Assembly: GCF_001640025.1 (NCBI RefSeq)
Contig: NC_031674.1
Location: 3,534,001 to 3,598,000 of the forward strand
From: Sugiyamaella lignohabitans
Taxonomy: Eukaryota; Ascomycota; Dipodascomycetes; Dipodascales; Trichomonascaceae
Direction of reading: 5' to 3'
DNA: 64,000 bases
A model generated the notes under the pieces. It had not been told where the DNA came from, made no database searches, and saw only the letters and a list, made by a program, of their open reading frames with translations. Within the stretch, counting starts at the first letter, position 1; the number at the start of each line of letters is the position of its first letter. Below, one piece after another: positions 1 to 9,147 of the stretch. The position numbers were made by a program, and so were the translations under genes.

Positions 1-1172
1 TGTTGTGGTGGGGAATATGGATGGGGTCCAGGTTGAGGACCAGGTCCGGGTCCGATTATTTGAACTGGACCACCTACTGGTTGGCCATATCCTGGTGGAC
101 CAGGTTGATAAACTTGACCATAACCAGGACCAGGACCCTGAACAGCTCCAGGACCGGGACCAATAGCAACTTGACCAGGTCGTGGCGACGTGCCGTTATA
201 GATAACTTGAGTAACGGTAGTTCCAGGAGGACCACCATGACCGCCATGAAGATTGCCAGAGTTTGGAACCACATTGCCAGCTGAGTCCCGCTCAGGTGTG
301 TAAATCTGCACAATTGTGTTGGGATGAGGATGATCTAAAGGAGACGAATGGTCGGGATACAGACCTTTGGGGATCACGATGTTTCGTAGATTAGGATCTC
401 GCGATGGAACAGGAAGCATTTCTCCGTTTTTCAGCTGGGCTCGTGAAAAGTATGAAATCAGATGCAGTTTAAGATTGGTTGAGGTGGTAATTGAAAACGA
501 CTGTTTCATAAGTCCATTGGGTTTATATCGATATCCGTCCTGAGGGATCCAGTGAACATCGTGTTCATCATCGTCAGCCATATCACCAGATGTATTGTTG
601 GGATTGGTGTTGTTGTTGTTGTTAGGTGAGTTTGATGATGATACTGATCGGTTATCAACTGGTGATAGAATGTTATCGGGGTATGACGGTTGATTCTGTC
701 CCTGTTGTCCCTGTTGTCCCTGTTGTCCTTGCTGACTCTGTTGTCCTTGTTGCCCCTGCTGATTCTGTGGTCCCTGACCGGATTGCTGGTTATTGGGTTG
801 ACCAGGCATTCGCACCTCGACTGGCTGCATAAGACGGTCTGTGTTGACAGGAGGTAGATGTCTTTCAGAAGGCACTGAAGTATCTACAACCAATTCAACA
901 CGCTTTCCTTCCATTTCACGATACGTGAGAAACGATCCAGAAACTCTCGAGGCGCTCCAGGACTTGCCGTCAGTCCATCTTCTCATACCAGCTTCACGTT
1001 CATCCCATACAAACACCGAGCCAGGTTGAATTGCCTTGCGTTCTTTCTCAGAAAGTCTTCGCTGAACACGGGGTAAAAGACCAATTCGACATGCCTCAAA
1101 CAAAATAATAGCGTCCAGAGTCGTCCGGACATATCCGTGATACGACTCCATTCTAGGAGGAGGCGGATACAT
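1..1172 (-). CDS. WOPR (Gti1/Pac2) family transcriptional regulator, 3' end outside window
   Basis: The minus-strand frame is open from the ATG at 1172-1170 to the window edge, about 390 codons, with no stop. The N-terminal part (residues ~10-85) has the first half of the WOPR DNA-binding domain: GYVRTTLDAIILFEACRIG, then a KERKAIQPGSVFVWDE stretch and RRWTDGKSWSASR. A glutamine/glycine-rich linker (~127-158) and an Asn-rich stretch follow. The second WOPR half (~218-275) has LMKQSFSITT and LKLHLISYFSRAQ. The remainder is Pro/Gly-rich (GPGPG repeats). Fungal relatives are Wor1, Ryp1, Mit1 and Pac2, nuclear regulators of morphology and cell-surface programmes. The split domain with a long linker is usual for the family. 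Which ortholog group it belongs to cannot be settled without the C-terminus. The start codon is the first ATG, just before the domain. Confidence 0.93.
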   Translation of the reverse strand, partial: MYPPPPRMESYHGYVRTTLDAIILFEACRIGLLPRVQRRLSEKERKAIQPGSVFVWDEREAGMRRWTDGKSWSASRVSGSFLTYREMEGKRVELVVDTSVPSERHLPPVNTDRLMQPVEVRMPGQPNNQQSGQGPQNQQGQQGQQSQQGQQGQQGQQGQNQPSYPDNILSPVDNRSVSSSNSPNNNNNTNPNNTSGDMADDDEHDVHWIPQDGYRYKPNGLMKQSFSITTSTNLKLHLISYFSRAQLKNGEMLPVPSRDPNLRNIVIPKGLYPDHSSPLDHPHPNTIVQIYTPERDSAGNVVPNSGNLHGGHGGPPGTTVTQVIYNGTSPRPGQVAIGPGPGAVQGPGPGYGQVYQPGPPGYGQPVGGPVQIIGPGPGPQPGPHPYSPPQ

Positions 1173-2554
1173 TGTCATAGATACCAGTGATATATGATTG
1201 ATGCCACAATTTACCGGTTAACGTAGAAAGTTGATGTGGGGTATTAGTAGCTTGGTACAGAATACCACGACTGAAATGAACGAAATAAAATGAAAATAAA
1301 ACAAAAAAAAAAAAAAAAATTTAACCAAATAAAATGATCCAGAGATGATAAAAATATAAATACTCCAGAAACAATATCTGACGATGAACTAGTGCCGGTC
1401 CGCCAAGAGGGGCTCTGTCACTAATACAAAACCGGTCGTGCCAAAATAAGCACCTCCTCGTATCAACTTAGTCACTTTCCAGCCGAGCTGACTCAGTGTG
1501 TTAAAGCTCTTAACTCGCAGGTAAGATTTCGACCACTGTCTTTATCAGACTCAACAGAACACTTATCAGATATACTGTTAGCAAGCGAGCAATCCAGCTA
1601 TATTCGACGTTCACAGTTCGTTCCACTGTTCGACAGTTCAAGTTTCGACGTTTAACGTTCGTCTGTTTGTTATTACTGTTACGAGACTCAAATACAACCT
1701 CGACTGTGCAACTACAACAGACTTCAACGTACTCGCGACAATCACAAACACTTTTATCAACTCGTCTGTTCACCAGTCAAAGTTGAATCTGCAACTGTAA
1801 AGCTGTTGATGGTGGTGATGGTGGTGTGGTACTAGCCTCGTGTCGCCGTCGGTCGTACCAAGTTATGGATGGATGTTTATATTAGGGTTGGTGATACTAC
1901 TGACACTCACAAAAGTTACCGGGCAAAAAAACCAAAACAATTCAATATTCAAAATCAGTTCAAGTTCAACTGCCAATGACCGAATCTTTGCTAATCAAGA
2001 TGGAGTTGTTGTTAAAAGGTCAAGTTCATAAAGTTTGCCCAGGGATGATATTTTTATTTTTTTGTATTTTGTTTTTTTTGTTGGAAACTGAGTTGAGGTA
2101 AGTATGTCTAGTATGAATGCGTGTGTATACTGTAATTTGTTTTACCGGTACATTACTTTTTCTTATTATTGGGCTTGCTGACCTCACCCCCCTATATTAA
2201 GTTATATTACCAGATGCTGATGAATGGTAGAGCCTCATTTTCTCGTTCCTCGCGTTGCTTTTGGCCCCTATTATGCTTGCTTTTTAACATTCTGCCATTT
2301 TAGCTCTTGTTCTTTATTTTATTTTATGTACATCAAACGTTTGTTTTTATTTATGCTTAGAATAATTGCTTTTTTCTCTTTCCTTTATAGGAATACCAGA
2401 CAGTCCAAATACACACAAATAGAAAGCTTGGCGGTTCGGTTACAATCGCGCTATAATCCCCCCCTAAAAGCAATTCCCCCTCCAGATAAATATGAGATTG
2501 AGTTAAAATGTGGGCCACTCCACCGCTAGCCGGCCTGGACCTGGGGGCTGGGCC
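1173..2554. other. Upstream region of the WOPR gene, no gene seen
   Basis: A long AT-leaning stretch that would hold the promoter and leader of the WOPR gene. It has an A-run at about 1297-1318 and T-rich blocks near 2040-2090. Long upstream regions are usual for WOPR regulators such as Candida WOR1. Short open frames (for example 1510-1773 and 1840-2031) have no recognisable domain or good start context and are not called. Confidence 0.5.
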
Positions 2555-2610
2555 TGCCTCCGGCGGCTGGGGCTCCGCCCCAGACCTGGGTTGCTCCTGC
2601 TTCGCAGGAG
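2555..2610 (+). repeat. GCP hairpin element, type a
   Basis: Single + copy with H1, H2 (TGGGGC-TCC-GCCCCA) and H3 type a (CTCCTGC-TTC-GCAGGAG). First copy of the repeat-rich 2.5-7.6 kb stretch. Confidence 0.9.
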
Positions 2611-2871
2611 ATTGGCTGGGGCCGGATGGGGACGGGCTGCGGTGGGACAGGGGGCGAGAGGTGTTTGTGGAGACGACTGATTCAAATTTAATTAAAAGCA
2701 GCACCGCTGCCAAGCTCTCCTGATTTAAACTTCTGAGCTCTGGGCGCAACACTACCGCTGCTGCTGCCAACCCTGCCACTACTGCCAACCCAACCCAACT
2801 GGCCAAGCCTGTCCACCGTAATCGTTCTGTTCTCGCTGCTCCCACGTATCGCGCCGTTACAGGGGTTGATA

Positions 2872-2874
<3 letters not shown>

Positions 2875-2919
<45 letters not shown>
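2875..2919. repeat. (CTG)15 trinucleotide repeat
   Basis: Fifteen uninterrupted CTG units followed by interrupted CTG/CTC/CTA triplets to about 2945. On the minus strand it makes a poly-alanine run in an open frame (2357-2962) that is otherwise unlike a protein, so it is treated as non-coding. Confidence 0.9.
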
Positions 2920-3160
2920 ACGCTGACGCTACTGCTCCTGCTGCATCAGGGGCACTCCGCACCCGTCCATTCTCCCCTGGTGACCAGCAGCGGTCTTGCC
3001 TGACCCCTCTGGGGGCCGATTAACCACTTGCCGCCGCTAACCCTCCCCCCCTAATTCACCTTAGTCACTGGTCACCAACAGCTCCTTTCACTACTGTTTC
3101 TGGCCGCCTGACGCCAGCAAACCACCCAGCCCGGGCTCCCACAGCCACACTCGGGACAAC

Positions 3161-3306
3161 TGCCTCCGGCGGCTGGGGCTCCGCCCCAGACCCTGGTTGC
3201 TCCTGCTTCGCAGGAGACTACCCCCCAAACGGCCCGCCGACGCCCCAACTCGAGCGAAGCGAGAGGAGCTACCAGGGTCTGGGGTGGAGGCCCAGCCTCC
3301 AGAGGC
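3161..3306. repeat. GCP inverted pair, second copy degenerate
   Basis: A + type-a copy at 3161-3216 and a - type-b copy at 3248-3306. The second has a decayed H2 and H1 (GGTGGAGGCCC, CCTCCAGAGG). Confidence 0.85.
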
Positions 3307-3397
3307 TCACATCCCCCACCCCCGGCGATGAGCTACCCCACAGAACATACCCCTTCCTCCTGCCCCACCGAAGACCCATCCCAGGACCCCCCAGTCC

Positions 3398-3459
3398 CGA
3401 CTCGAGCGAAGCGAGAGGAGCAACCCGGGTCTGGGGCGGAGCCCCAGCCGCCGGAGGCA
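3398..3459 (-). repeat. GCP hairpin element, type b
   Basis: Single copy in minus orientation with an intact H2 and a type-b arm. Confidence 0.9.
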
Positions 3460-3809
3460 CAGAACAGCCCCCAAGGACCCGGATCAACCGAGTCAGTGGA
3501 TGGTAACGGAAAGGGGGGACGACGATGGACAGGTTCGCGGTCGCCGCCCATCGTGCCGGATTGGGCAGATCCATTTTATTTAAACTCTGTTTCGGATCTT
3601 TGTTCTTTTAGCACCATTTGCTTTTTAGCCTGCTGTCATATGCAGTCCTGCAGAAATACGTCATGTGCGTGCAGGTGAAATGGGCAGTGCTTACCGCACA
3701 TCTAGTTAGGATAAGCGCAGCGCTAATGCACACTGGCCGCTGATCACATGCACAGGTGCTGCCGCTGCTACCGTCTCCCTCGTCGCAGGCTACGGGGGCG
3801 ACGGGGGTG

Positions 3810-3956
3810 TGCCTCCGGCGGCTGGGGCTCCGCCCCAGGCCCTGGTTGCTCCTCTCGCTTCGCTCGAGTCGGGCTGGGGGGTCCCGTGTAAGTATTCAGT
3901 CTCCTGCGAAGCAGGAGCAACCAGGGTCTGGGGCGGAGCCCCAGCCGCCGGAGGCA
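3810..3956. repeat. GCP composite (type b + type a, tail to tail), copy 1
   Basis: A + type-b copy (3810-3873) and a - type-a copy (3901-3956) are joined by a 27-nt spacer. The same composite, spacer included, recurs inverted at 4929-5074 with only a couple of base differences, so the pair behaves as one unit. Confidence 0.92.
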
Positions 3957-4176
3957 GTCCCCCTCCCCCCAGGTCTGAGGTACCCCTATCTTTGCCAGCG
4001 GAAGCAGCAGCTGGTGGTGCTGGCAGGGTCATTGGGCTGGTGCCGTGAATGGGTTTCAGGACGAAGGGTGCAGTCGGAGTGCGGTAGTGGAAAAACAAAA
4101 TAAGCGTTGTTCAGTGCATGGAACTTTATGCATGGTTCCGAGCGGTTTAGGCCAGGTGTGGCATGGGGCTGCATGG

Positions 4177-4303
4177 GCCGGTCAGTGGGTGGTACGAGAG
4201 GGGCCAGCAGGCAGGCCTCGTTTATCCGGTATCGGCAGGGCCGGTCGGTGGGTGGTACGAGGGTGTCAGGCCGGCCTCGTTTATCCGGTATCGGCAGGGC
4301 CAG
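4177..4303 (+). repeat. Direct tandem duplication of about 62 bp
   Basis: Two adjacent copies share GTGGGTGGTACGAG and, after a variable part, CCTCGTTTATCCGGTATCGG. They are not related to GCP elements. No function is suggested. Confidence 0.8.
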
Positions 4304-4928
4304 TGGCCAGTGGCCTACTCCGTACAGCAAGCGGTCGCTGGTCCCACTGGTGGTCCAGAACAGGTTTGGCCGGTGGCCGGTGGCCGGTGGCCTGGTCAGC
4401 AGGTGCCGGTGCGACCAGCCCGAGTCAGATGGCACTTGTTCTGTGTTCGACCAGCCAGTCGGCCAGCTGGCTTGCTGGCCTGCTGACCAGCCGACGAAGC
4501 AACGAACTGGCTGATCAACAGCCTGGAAAGCAGCCTGACCGGCAGCCTGGCAGGAATCACGAAGTAGGAAGCAGGCCGTCGGGTTTCAACCTAAACGCGA
4601 CACAATCGTAGCTAAAGCTAAACGTAACTTTAAAGCAACTCTAAATATAGCCACAATCAAACTACCAAATAAGCTCGCCAGATCACGAACTCTAACACTG
4701 GGCTTGACTGGTGGGCTTGATAGATCTGATTAACGCGGCCGGTCGGTCTACAAACGTTAATATTGAGTTTGGCTACAATCAAATAAAGACGCTGCTGCGC
4801 GTGTTGCTAGGAGAAACGAACCTTAATGCCAAACACCCACTGCGCGATGCTCCGTATCCTGCCAATCTCGAACAATGGCCATCTCTGCTGCTAATGTTTT
4901 ACCCGCGAAACGTTCCCTGGAGAGGGTG

Positions 4929-5074
4929 TGCCTCCGGCGGCTGGGGCTCCGCCCCAGACCCTGGTTGCTCCTGCTTCGCAGGAGACTGAATACTTACACG
5001 GGACCCCCAGCCCGACTCGAGCGAAGCGAGAGGAGCAACCAGGGTCTGGGGCGGAGCCCCAGCCGCCGGAGGCA
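4929..5074. repeat. GCP composite, copy 2 (inverted relative to 3810-3956)
   Basis: A + type-a copy (4929-4984), a 28-nt spacer and a - type-b copy (5013-5074). It reads as the reverse complement of 3810-3956. Homology also covers about 10 nt (GACGGGGGTG) outside the type-b end. Confidence 0.92.
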
Positions 5075-5543
5075 CACCCCCGTCCCCCCGGGCCAGGCCC
5101 AGGGCCCCGGCCCCACGGCAACGGGCCCCGACCAACGACGACGCACCGGAACCCACTGTGTTTCAGGGCCCTTCCGGTTTGAGACATGGTCGGAAGAAGG
5201 CCGATCGTATACCCCTTGCCGGTCACTGTCGCCAGTGCAGTAGTGGTAGCAGTAGTCAACGCGCGATCTGTGCTATGCACGGCCGTGGCATACTTGCTTT
5301 TGGCCAGCTGCTGCCCCTTGATATATGTGCATGTGCATGTGCATGTGTCTATGGATTAATATATACAGATACAGGTCCTTATCTACAGGGGAGCTGGTTG
5401 GCTTGCTGCGTTCCGTCACCGTTTCCTATTCCAGACGCCAGCCTAACCCTATGCACATTAAGCTTACAGTTTTGGGTGACCGATTATGCTTAAAATGACA
5501 CCCCTAACCCGCCTGGCACCAGCCTGGCCCTGGGGACGGGGTC

Positions 5544-5742
5544 TGCCTCCGGCGGCCGGGCGCTGCCCGGACCCGTGGTGCTCGCTTCGCGAGCGACGGG
5601 GGGTGTTAGGTGGGGATGGGGGTAGGAACGTGCCTCCGGCGGCCGGGCGCTGCCCGGACCCGTGGTGCTCGCTTCGCGAGCGACTGGGGGTGTTAGGGGT
5701 GGACGGGGGGTGGAAACGTGCCTCCGGCAGCCGGGCTCTGTG
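5544..5742 (+). repeat. Tandem GCP array, type c, ~87-bp unit, 2.3 copies
   Basis: Copies start at 5544, 5631 and 5719, the last truncated within H2. H2 is the CCGGGC...GCCCGG form and H3 is type c. The linker (GGGGGTGTTAGG...GGAACG) is repeated too, so this is true tandem amplification. Confidence 0.9.
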
Positions 5743-5990
5743 TAGTCACCCTTAAGTCCCCAATGGGATCACTGTCGTTCTAGCACGGGATTTAGATCTC
5801 CAAGGATAGGAGTCCAGGATAATAGACTTAGTATAGTAACCTATACATTGTATGTTTATTAGAGTTCTATGAGGAGTCATAAGAATAGGACAGAACGTCA
5901 GATAAATATATATATATAAGAGGGCCGCACTATGTAGGGCGCCTTACATCAACGTAAGAATAGGGAAGTGCAGTAGGTATTACTACACTC

Positions 5991-6117
5991 TGCCCGGACC
6001 CATGGTGCTCGCTTCGCTTCGCCAGGGGGGTTCCCCAGTCAAGAACAGGGACCCGGGCAGTCTCCTGCGAAGCAGGAGCTACGGGGTCTGGGGCGGAGCC
6101 CCAGCCCGGCCGGAGGC
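5991..6117. repeat. GCP fragment plus inverted type-a copy
   Basis: 5991-6028 keeps only CTCTGCCCGGACCC and a rearranged type-c arm (+). 6062-6117 is a - type-a copy with a GCCCGGCCGGAGGC variant of H1. Confidence 0.8.
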
Positions 6118-6744
6118 CAGGCCAGGCCCGGGTCCATTCCACGGTGGTGGATACGGTGCCTAGTTCGGTGATAGTGGGTGGGTGATGTGCTCGTATCGAA
6201 GATCAGTCGGTCGGCGGTGGTGGTGGTGATGGTAGTGTTGTTACTCCTGACTAACTTAGAATTAGTGATGTGTTGGTTGGTATTTAGTTTCTTTTTTTGA
6301 CGGCCGAGGGGGGTTGCTTTTTCGTTCATTAGCGCGCGAAGACAGCATTGATGCAGTAACTAACTGGTGGTGCATGCAGCCAGGGCACTTTTATTTTTGG
6401 GGTTGCTTTTTCGAATTTTTTATATGATTTGTCGTCTCATGTCGTGCATGCGCCTAAACTTAAACTCAAAAGGCAATCGACACAAGGATCGGTCACTCAA
6501 TTGGTGCACCTCACATGGCACCCTGAGATTGCGGGCCCTTGGCTAGAGAGCTTGCCAAGAACCAGCAGGAAAAGAAACAAAAAGGACCCTCGGTTGCTGG
6601 GCCAAGCAAAAGACCGCTCTTGCAACTGCCACTCTTAAAATAAATAAAAAAGCAGCACAAACAGCAATCAAACCCATCCCGACATTACCATTGTTCTCAT
6701 CCTTCCAGCCAGCGGTCCAGCATCCTGCCGTCCGGCCCGACGCC

Positions 6745-6805
6745 CGACTCGAGCGAAGCGAGAGGAGCTACCAGGGTCTGGGGCGGAGCCCCAGCCGCCG
6801 GAGGC
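6745..6805 (-). repeat. GCP hairpin element, type b
   Basis: Single minus-oriented copy with intact H2. Confidence 0.9.
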
Positions 6806-7174
6806 TGCACCCACTCACCCATCCCCCACCGCCCCAGGCGAACTAACAAGCAACCTCCACGGTCCAGCCCACCGGGAGAGCAGGGCCGTCGACCTGCGGC
6901 CGGTTGGGTGAATGGATGGGAGCAGGCGCGCTGCCGATTAAGCTTCGCAAAAACGGCGCCAAGCATTAAATAGCTGTTGTGCATCAATCGATATGCAGCC
7001 CTCACGCCAAGCGCTGGTCGGTTAACCCGATCAGCCTGCCCGCTTCGGGCTAGCCCTGCTATCACTAACAACATAAACTTAACTTTATCTTACATATACG
7101 ATTTCCTTGTTCAGCCGCCAGCCTGACCTACTGTCATTACAACTCCGTCCCTTTGGCGTTGGGGGCCTGGGGCC

Positions 7175-7317
7175 TGCCTCCGGCGGCTGGGGCTCCGCCC
7201 CAGACCCTGGTGGCTCCTCTCGCTGTGCTCGAGTCGTGCTCGGGAACGGGTCCTGCCTCCGGCGGCTGGGGCTCCGCCCCAGACCCTGGTTGCTCCTCTC
7301 GCTTCGCTCGAGTCGGG
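7175..7317 (+). repeat. Two direct GCP elements, type b
   Basis: Copies at 7175-7236 and 7254-7317 in the same orientation, separated by 17 nt. The first carries GCTGTGCTC in place of GCTTCGCTC. Confidence 0.9.
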
Positions 7318-7337
7318 CGTCGGGCCCGCGGTTTGTT

Positions 7338-7587
7338 CTCCTGCGAAGCAGGAGCTACCAGGGTCTGGGGCGGAGCCCCAGCCGCCGGAGGCATGCCCCG
7401 TGCCCGTGTGGTTGGTGGCAGCCCGGGTTTTGTTCTCCTGCGAAGCAGGAGCTACCAGGGTCTGGGGCGGAGCCCCAGCCGCCGGAGGCATGCCCCGTGC
7501 CCGTGTGAGTCGTGGCAGCCCGGGTTTTGTTCTCCTGCGAAGCAGGAGCTACCAGGGTCTGGGGCGGAGCCCCAGCCGCCGGAGGCA
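7338..7587 (-). repeat. Tandem GCP array, type a, 97-bp unit, 3 copies
   Basis: Copies at 7338-7393, 7435-7490 and 7532-7587 are spaced exactly 97 bp. They share the linker GCCCGTGTG...GTGGCAGCCCGG, which drifts in the third unit. The array ends 71 nt past the stop codon of the DUF1989 gene and is in sense with it. Together with 7175-7317, five copies lie within 420 bp. Confidence 0.93.
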
Positions 7588-7658
7588 TGCCCGGACCCGT
7601 GTGGGTCGTGGCCCCGGTCCGGGTTGGTTGTACGGGGAGAGTAGTGGAGGGGGTTTGA

Positions 7659-8708
7659 TTAAGGTTGTTTGGGCACGTATTTTAGGCCGTGGTTGCCAAA
7701 GTAGGGAGCGGGTTGTGGGGGTTCCCAGCCGGCGAGGGTGGTTTGGGGGTCGACCAGTTCGTACACTTCGACGCCCAGGGGTCGACACGAGGATAGAACG
7801 TCTTCATACGAACTGCCCCAGCCCCATTGTGACAGGTCGCCGCCGGGACAGGCTGATAGGGCACACAGGAGATCGATTTCGGCGAAAAACTCGAAATAAT
7901 CGTGTTTGGTGGCCGGCGAGGTCTCCATGAAATACTGGCCGTGGTCGTTGAGTCCTGTCACTTGAAACACATTCAGCACGTCATGCACGTCGAACTCGGT
8001 CAGCCCATGGGGGAGAACGGCCCGAGTAAGATTGGAATGACAATGGTTATCGATAATGTCATTGTTAATAGAGTTAACGTTTATTCCGCCGCCTGCCGAG
8101 CCTGCAGAATCTTCACGGACTGCTATCTCGGACCCTGCGCTGTTGCTCAGTCCTTTTCCTTCGCCTGTTGCTGCATCAGACAGTGGGGGTGCGCCTGCTA
8201 GGGGTGCGCGACCTGGGGGTGGTGGTGGGGGTGCACCTGTCAAAACTGCATCGACATATGGATCACATCTGGTCCCGAGTAGATCGTGCACCCGACCGCC
8301 CCACTTGTCGATGCCGTAGTCTTGCAACGAGTCACCAATGATGGTGACCATGGGCCGCAGGTACGGCAGCGACGACCACAGCCGGTCGTACGTGGAAACA
8401 TGCGAACTGTGCAATTGTCGTGTGCGACTGGCCCAAAACCGTTCGCGAGGGTTATGGGCGTTCCACAGGTTCAGATCTCCTACCTGCGGGCCTTCAGGTG
8501 TGGTCAGCCGACAAATTGAGCCCGCCGGCACCTTCCAGCTCTTGGCAGTTCGAATCTCGATAACAAACTTATTCACGAGCCTCCTCTCAGCACTGGCTAT
8601 CCCGTTATACAGGTTCCGGTCCACATTCAATGGCGTGATTTTATCATTCGCCGGCAAATATGCCGGCACCGGCTCTCTAAGATTATTCGCGGCCTGTCGC
8701 GTGCTCAT
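7659..8708 (-). CDS. DUF1989 (urea carboxylase-associated) family protein
   Basis: A 349-residue intronless frame with an ATG at 8708. The N-terminal third (FVIEIRTAKSWKVPAGSIC...GDLNLWNAHNPRERFW) and the segment LRPMVTIIGDSLQDYG...HDLLGTRCDPY match my memory of DUF1989 proteins. So do DNHCHSNLTRA and the C-terminal LNVFQVTGLN...FFAEIDLLCALSACPGGD. Conserved Cys residues in GTRCDPY, HCHSN and SACPGGD suggest a metal site (inference). Bacterial relatives sit beside urea carboxylase or amide/purine nitrogen genes; the exact reaction is unsettled. Residues ~155-215 form a Pro/Ala/Gly-rich insertion. It is divergent from the LrgA-LrgB gene at 9148. A CTTATC (GATA-type site) at about 9049 lies between them. 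Confidence 0.8.
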   Translation of the reverse strand: MSTRQAANNLREPVPAYLPANDKITPLNVDRNLYNGIASAERRLVNKFVIEIRTAKSWKVPAGSICRLTTPEGPQVGDLNLWNAHNPRERFWASRTRQLHSSHVSTYDRLWSSLPYLRPMVTIIGDSLQDYGIDKWGGRVHDLLGTRCDPYVDAVLTGAPPPPPPGRAPLAGAPPLSDAATGEGKGLSNSAGSEIAVREDSAGSAGGGINVNSINNDIIDNHCHSNLTRAVLPHGLTEFDVHDVLNVFQVTGLNDHGQYFMETSPATKHDYFEFFAEIDLLCALSACPGGDLSQWGWGSSYEDVLSSCRPLGVEVYELVDPQTTLAGWEPPQPAPYFGNHGLKYVPKQP

Positions 8709-8853
8709 CTCTCTCTCTTTCCTCTCTTTCTTTCTATAGTGTCTAAATTTTTCACCCCTGATCTCATCTCCAGCAGCAGCATCCGCTCCATTTGTACTCC
8801 CCTGCAGTCTCGGAGTTCGCTACCCGTCGAGGGAGCTCCGCTGTGGGGAGGCA

Positions 8854-8916
8854 TGCCTCCGGCGGCTGGGGCTGCGCCCCAGACCCCCCGGCTCCTCTCG
8901 CTTCGCTCGAGTCGGG
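8854..8916 (+). repeat. GCP hairpin element, type b, in a divergent promoter
   Basis: Plus-oriented copy with H2 loop TGC instead of TCC. It lies 145 nt upstream of the DUF1989 start, antisense to that gene and sense to the LrgA-LrgB gene. Confidence 0.9.
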
Positions 8917-9147
8917 CGTGGGGGTGAGTGCGGACTGGGGACTCGGAGTTGGAGGGGAGACCCGGGGTTTTTAAGGAGTGGGTGGGCGGAGGAGGGACCT
9001 AGCGGGGCCCGGGTCGTGTGAGTGTCGGGTTAGGGTTGCCCTTGCCCTTATCTTACCCCAGACGAAAATTAGGTCCGTCCGATAACAGATTTAGTTCACG
9101 ACGGGCCCTGATCTGGCGAACCAAAAACACCGCCAATCACTCAATCA

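Larger units (their letters stand above)
2611..7174. other. Gene-poor, repeat-rich interval
   Basis: About 4.6 kb without a credible gene. Open frames here either run through GCP elements or are low-complexity translations. It holds GCP singles, inverted pairs and tandem copies, a CTG-repeat tract, and a ~62-bp direct duplication, each listed separately. Base composition swings between very GC-rich repeats and ordinary sequence. I saw no transposase, reverse transcriptase or RNA gene. Confidence 0.6.

Noticed and set aside
2357..2962. Open frame with a poly-alanine run on the minus strand
   Set aside because: It is made by the CTG repeat and a GCP element. There is no recognisable domain and no good start context.
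3986..4611. Long overlapping open frames on both strands at 4.0-4.6 kb
   Set aside because: GC-rich sequence with a direct duplication. The translations are low complexity and share no domain with known proteins.
7107..7930. Several overlapping open frames with repeated [12 protein letters not shown] or [14 protein letters not shown] peptides
   Set aside because: These peptides are translations of GCP elements in different frames and recur wherever the element does, in all orientations. They are not proteins.
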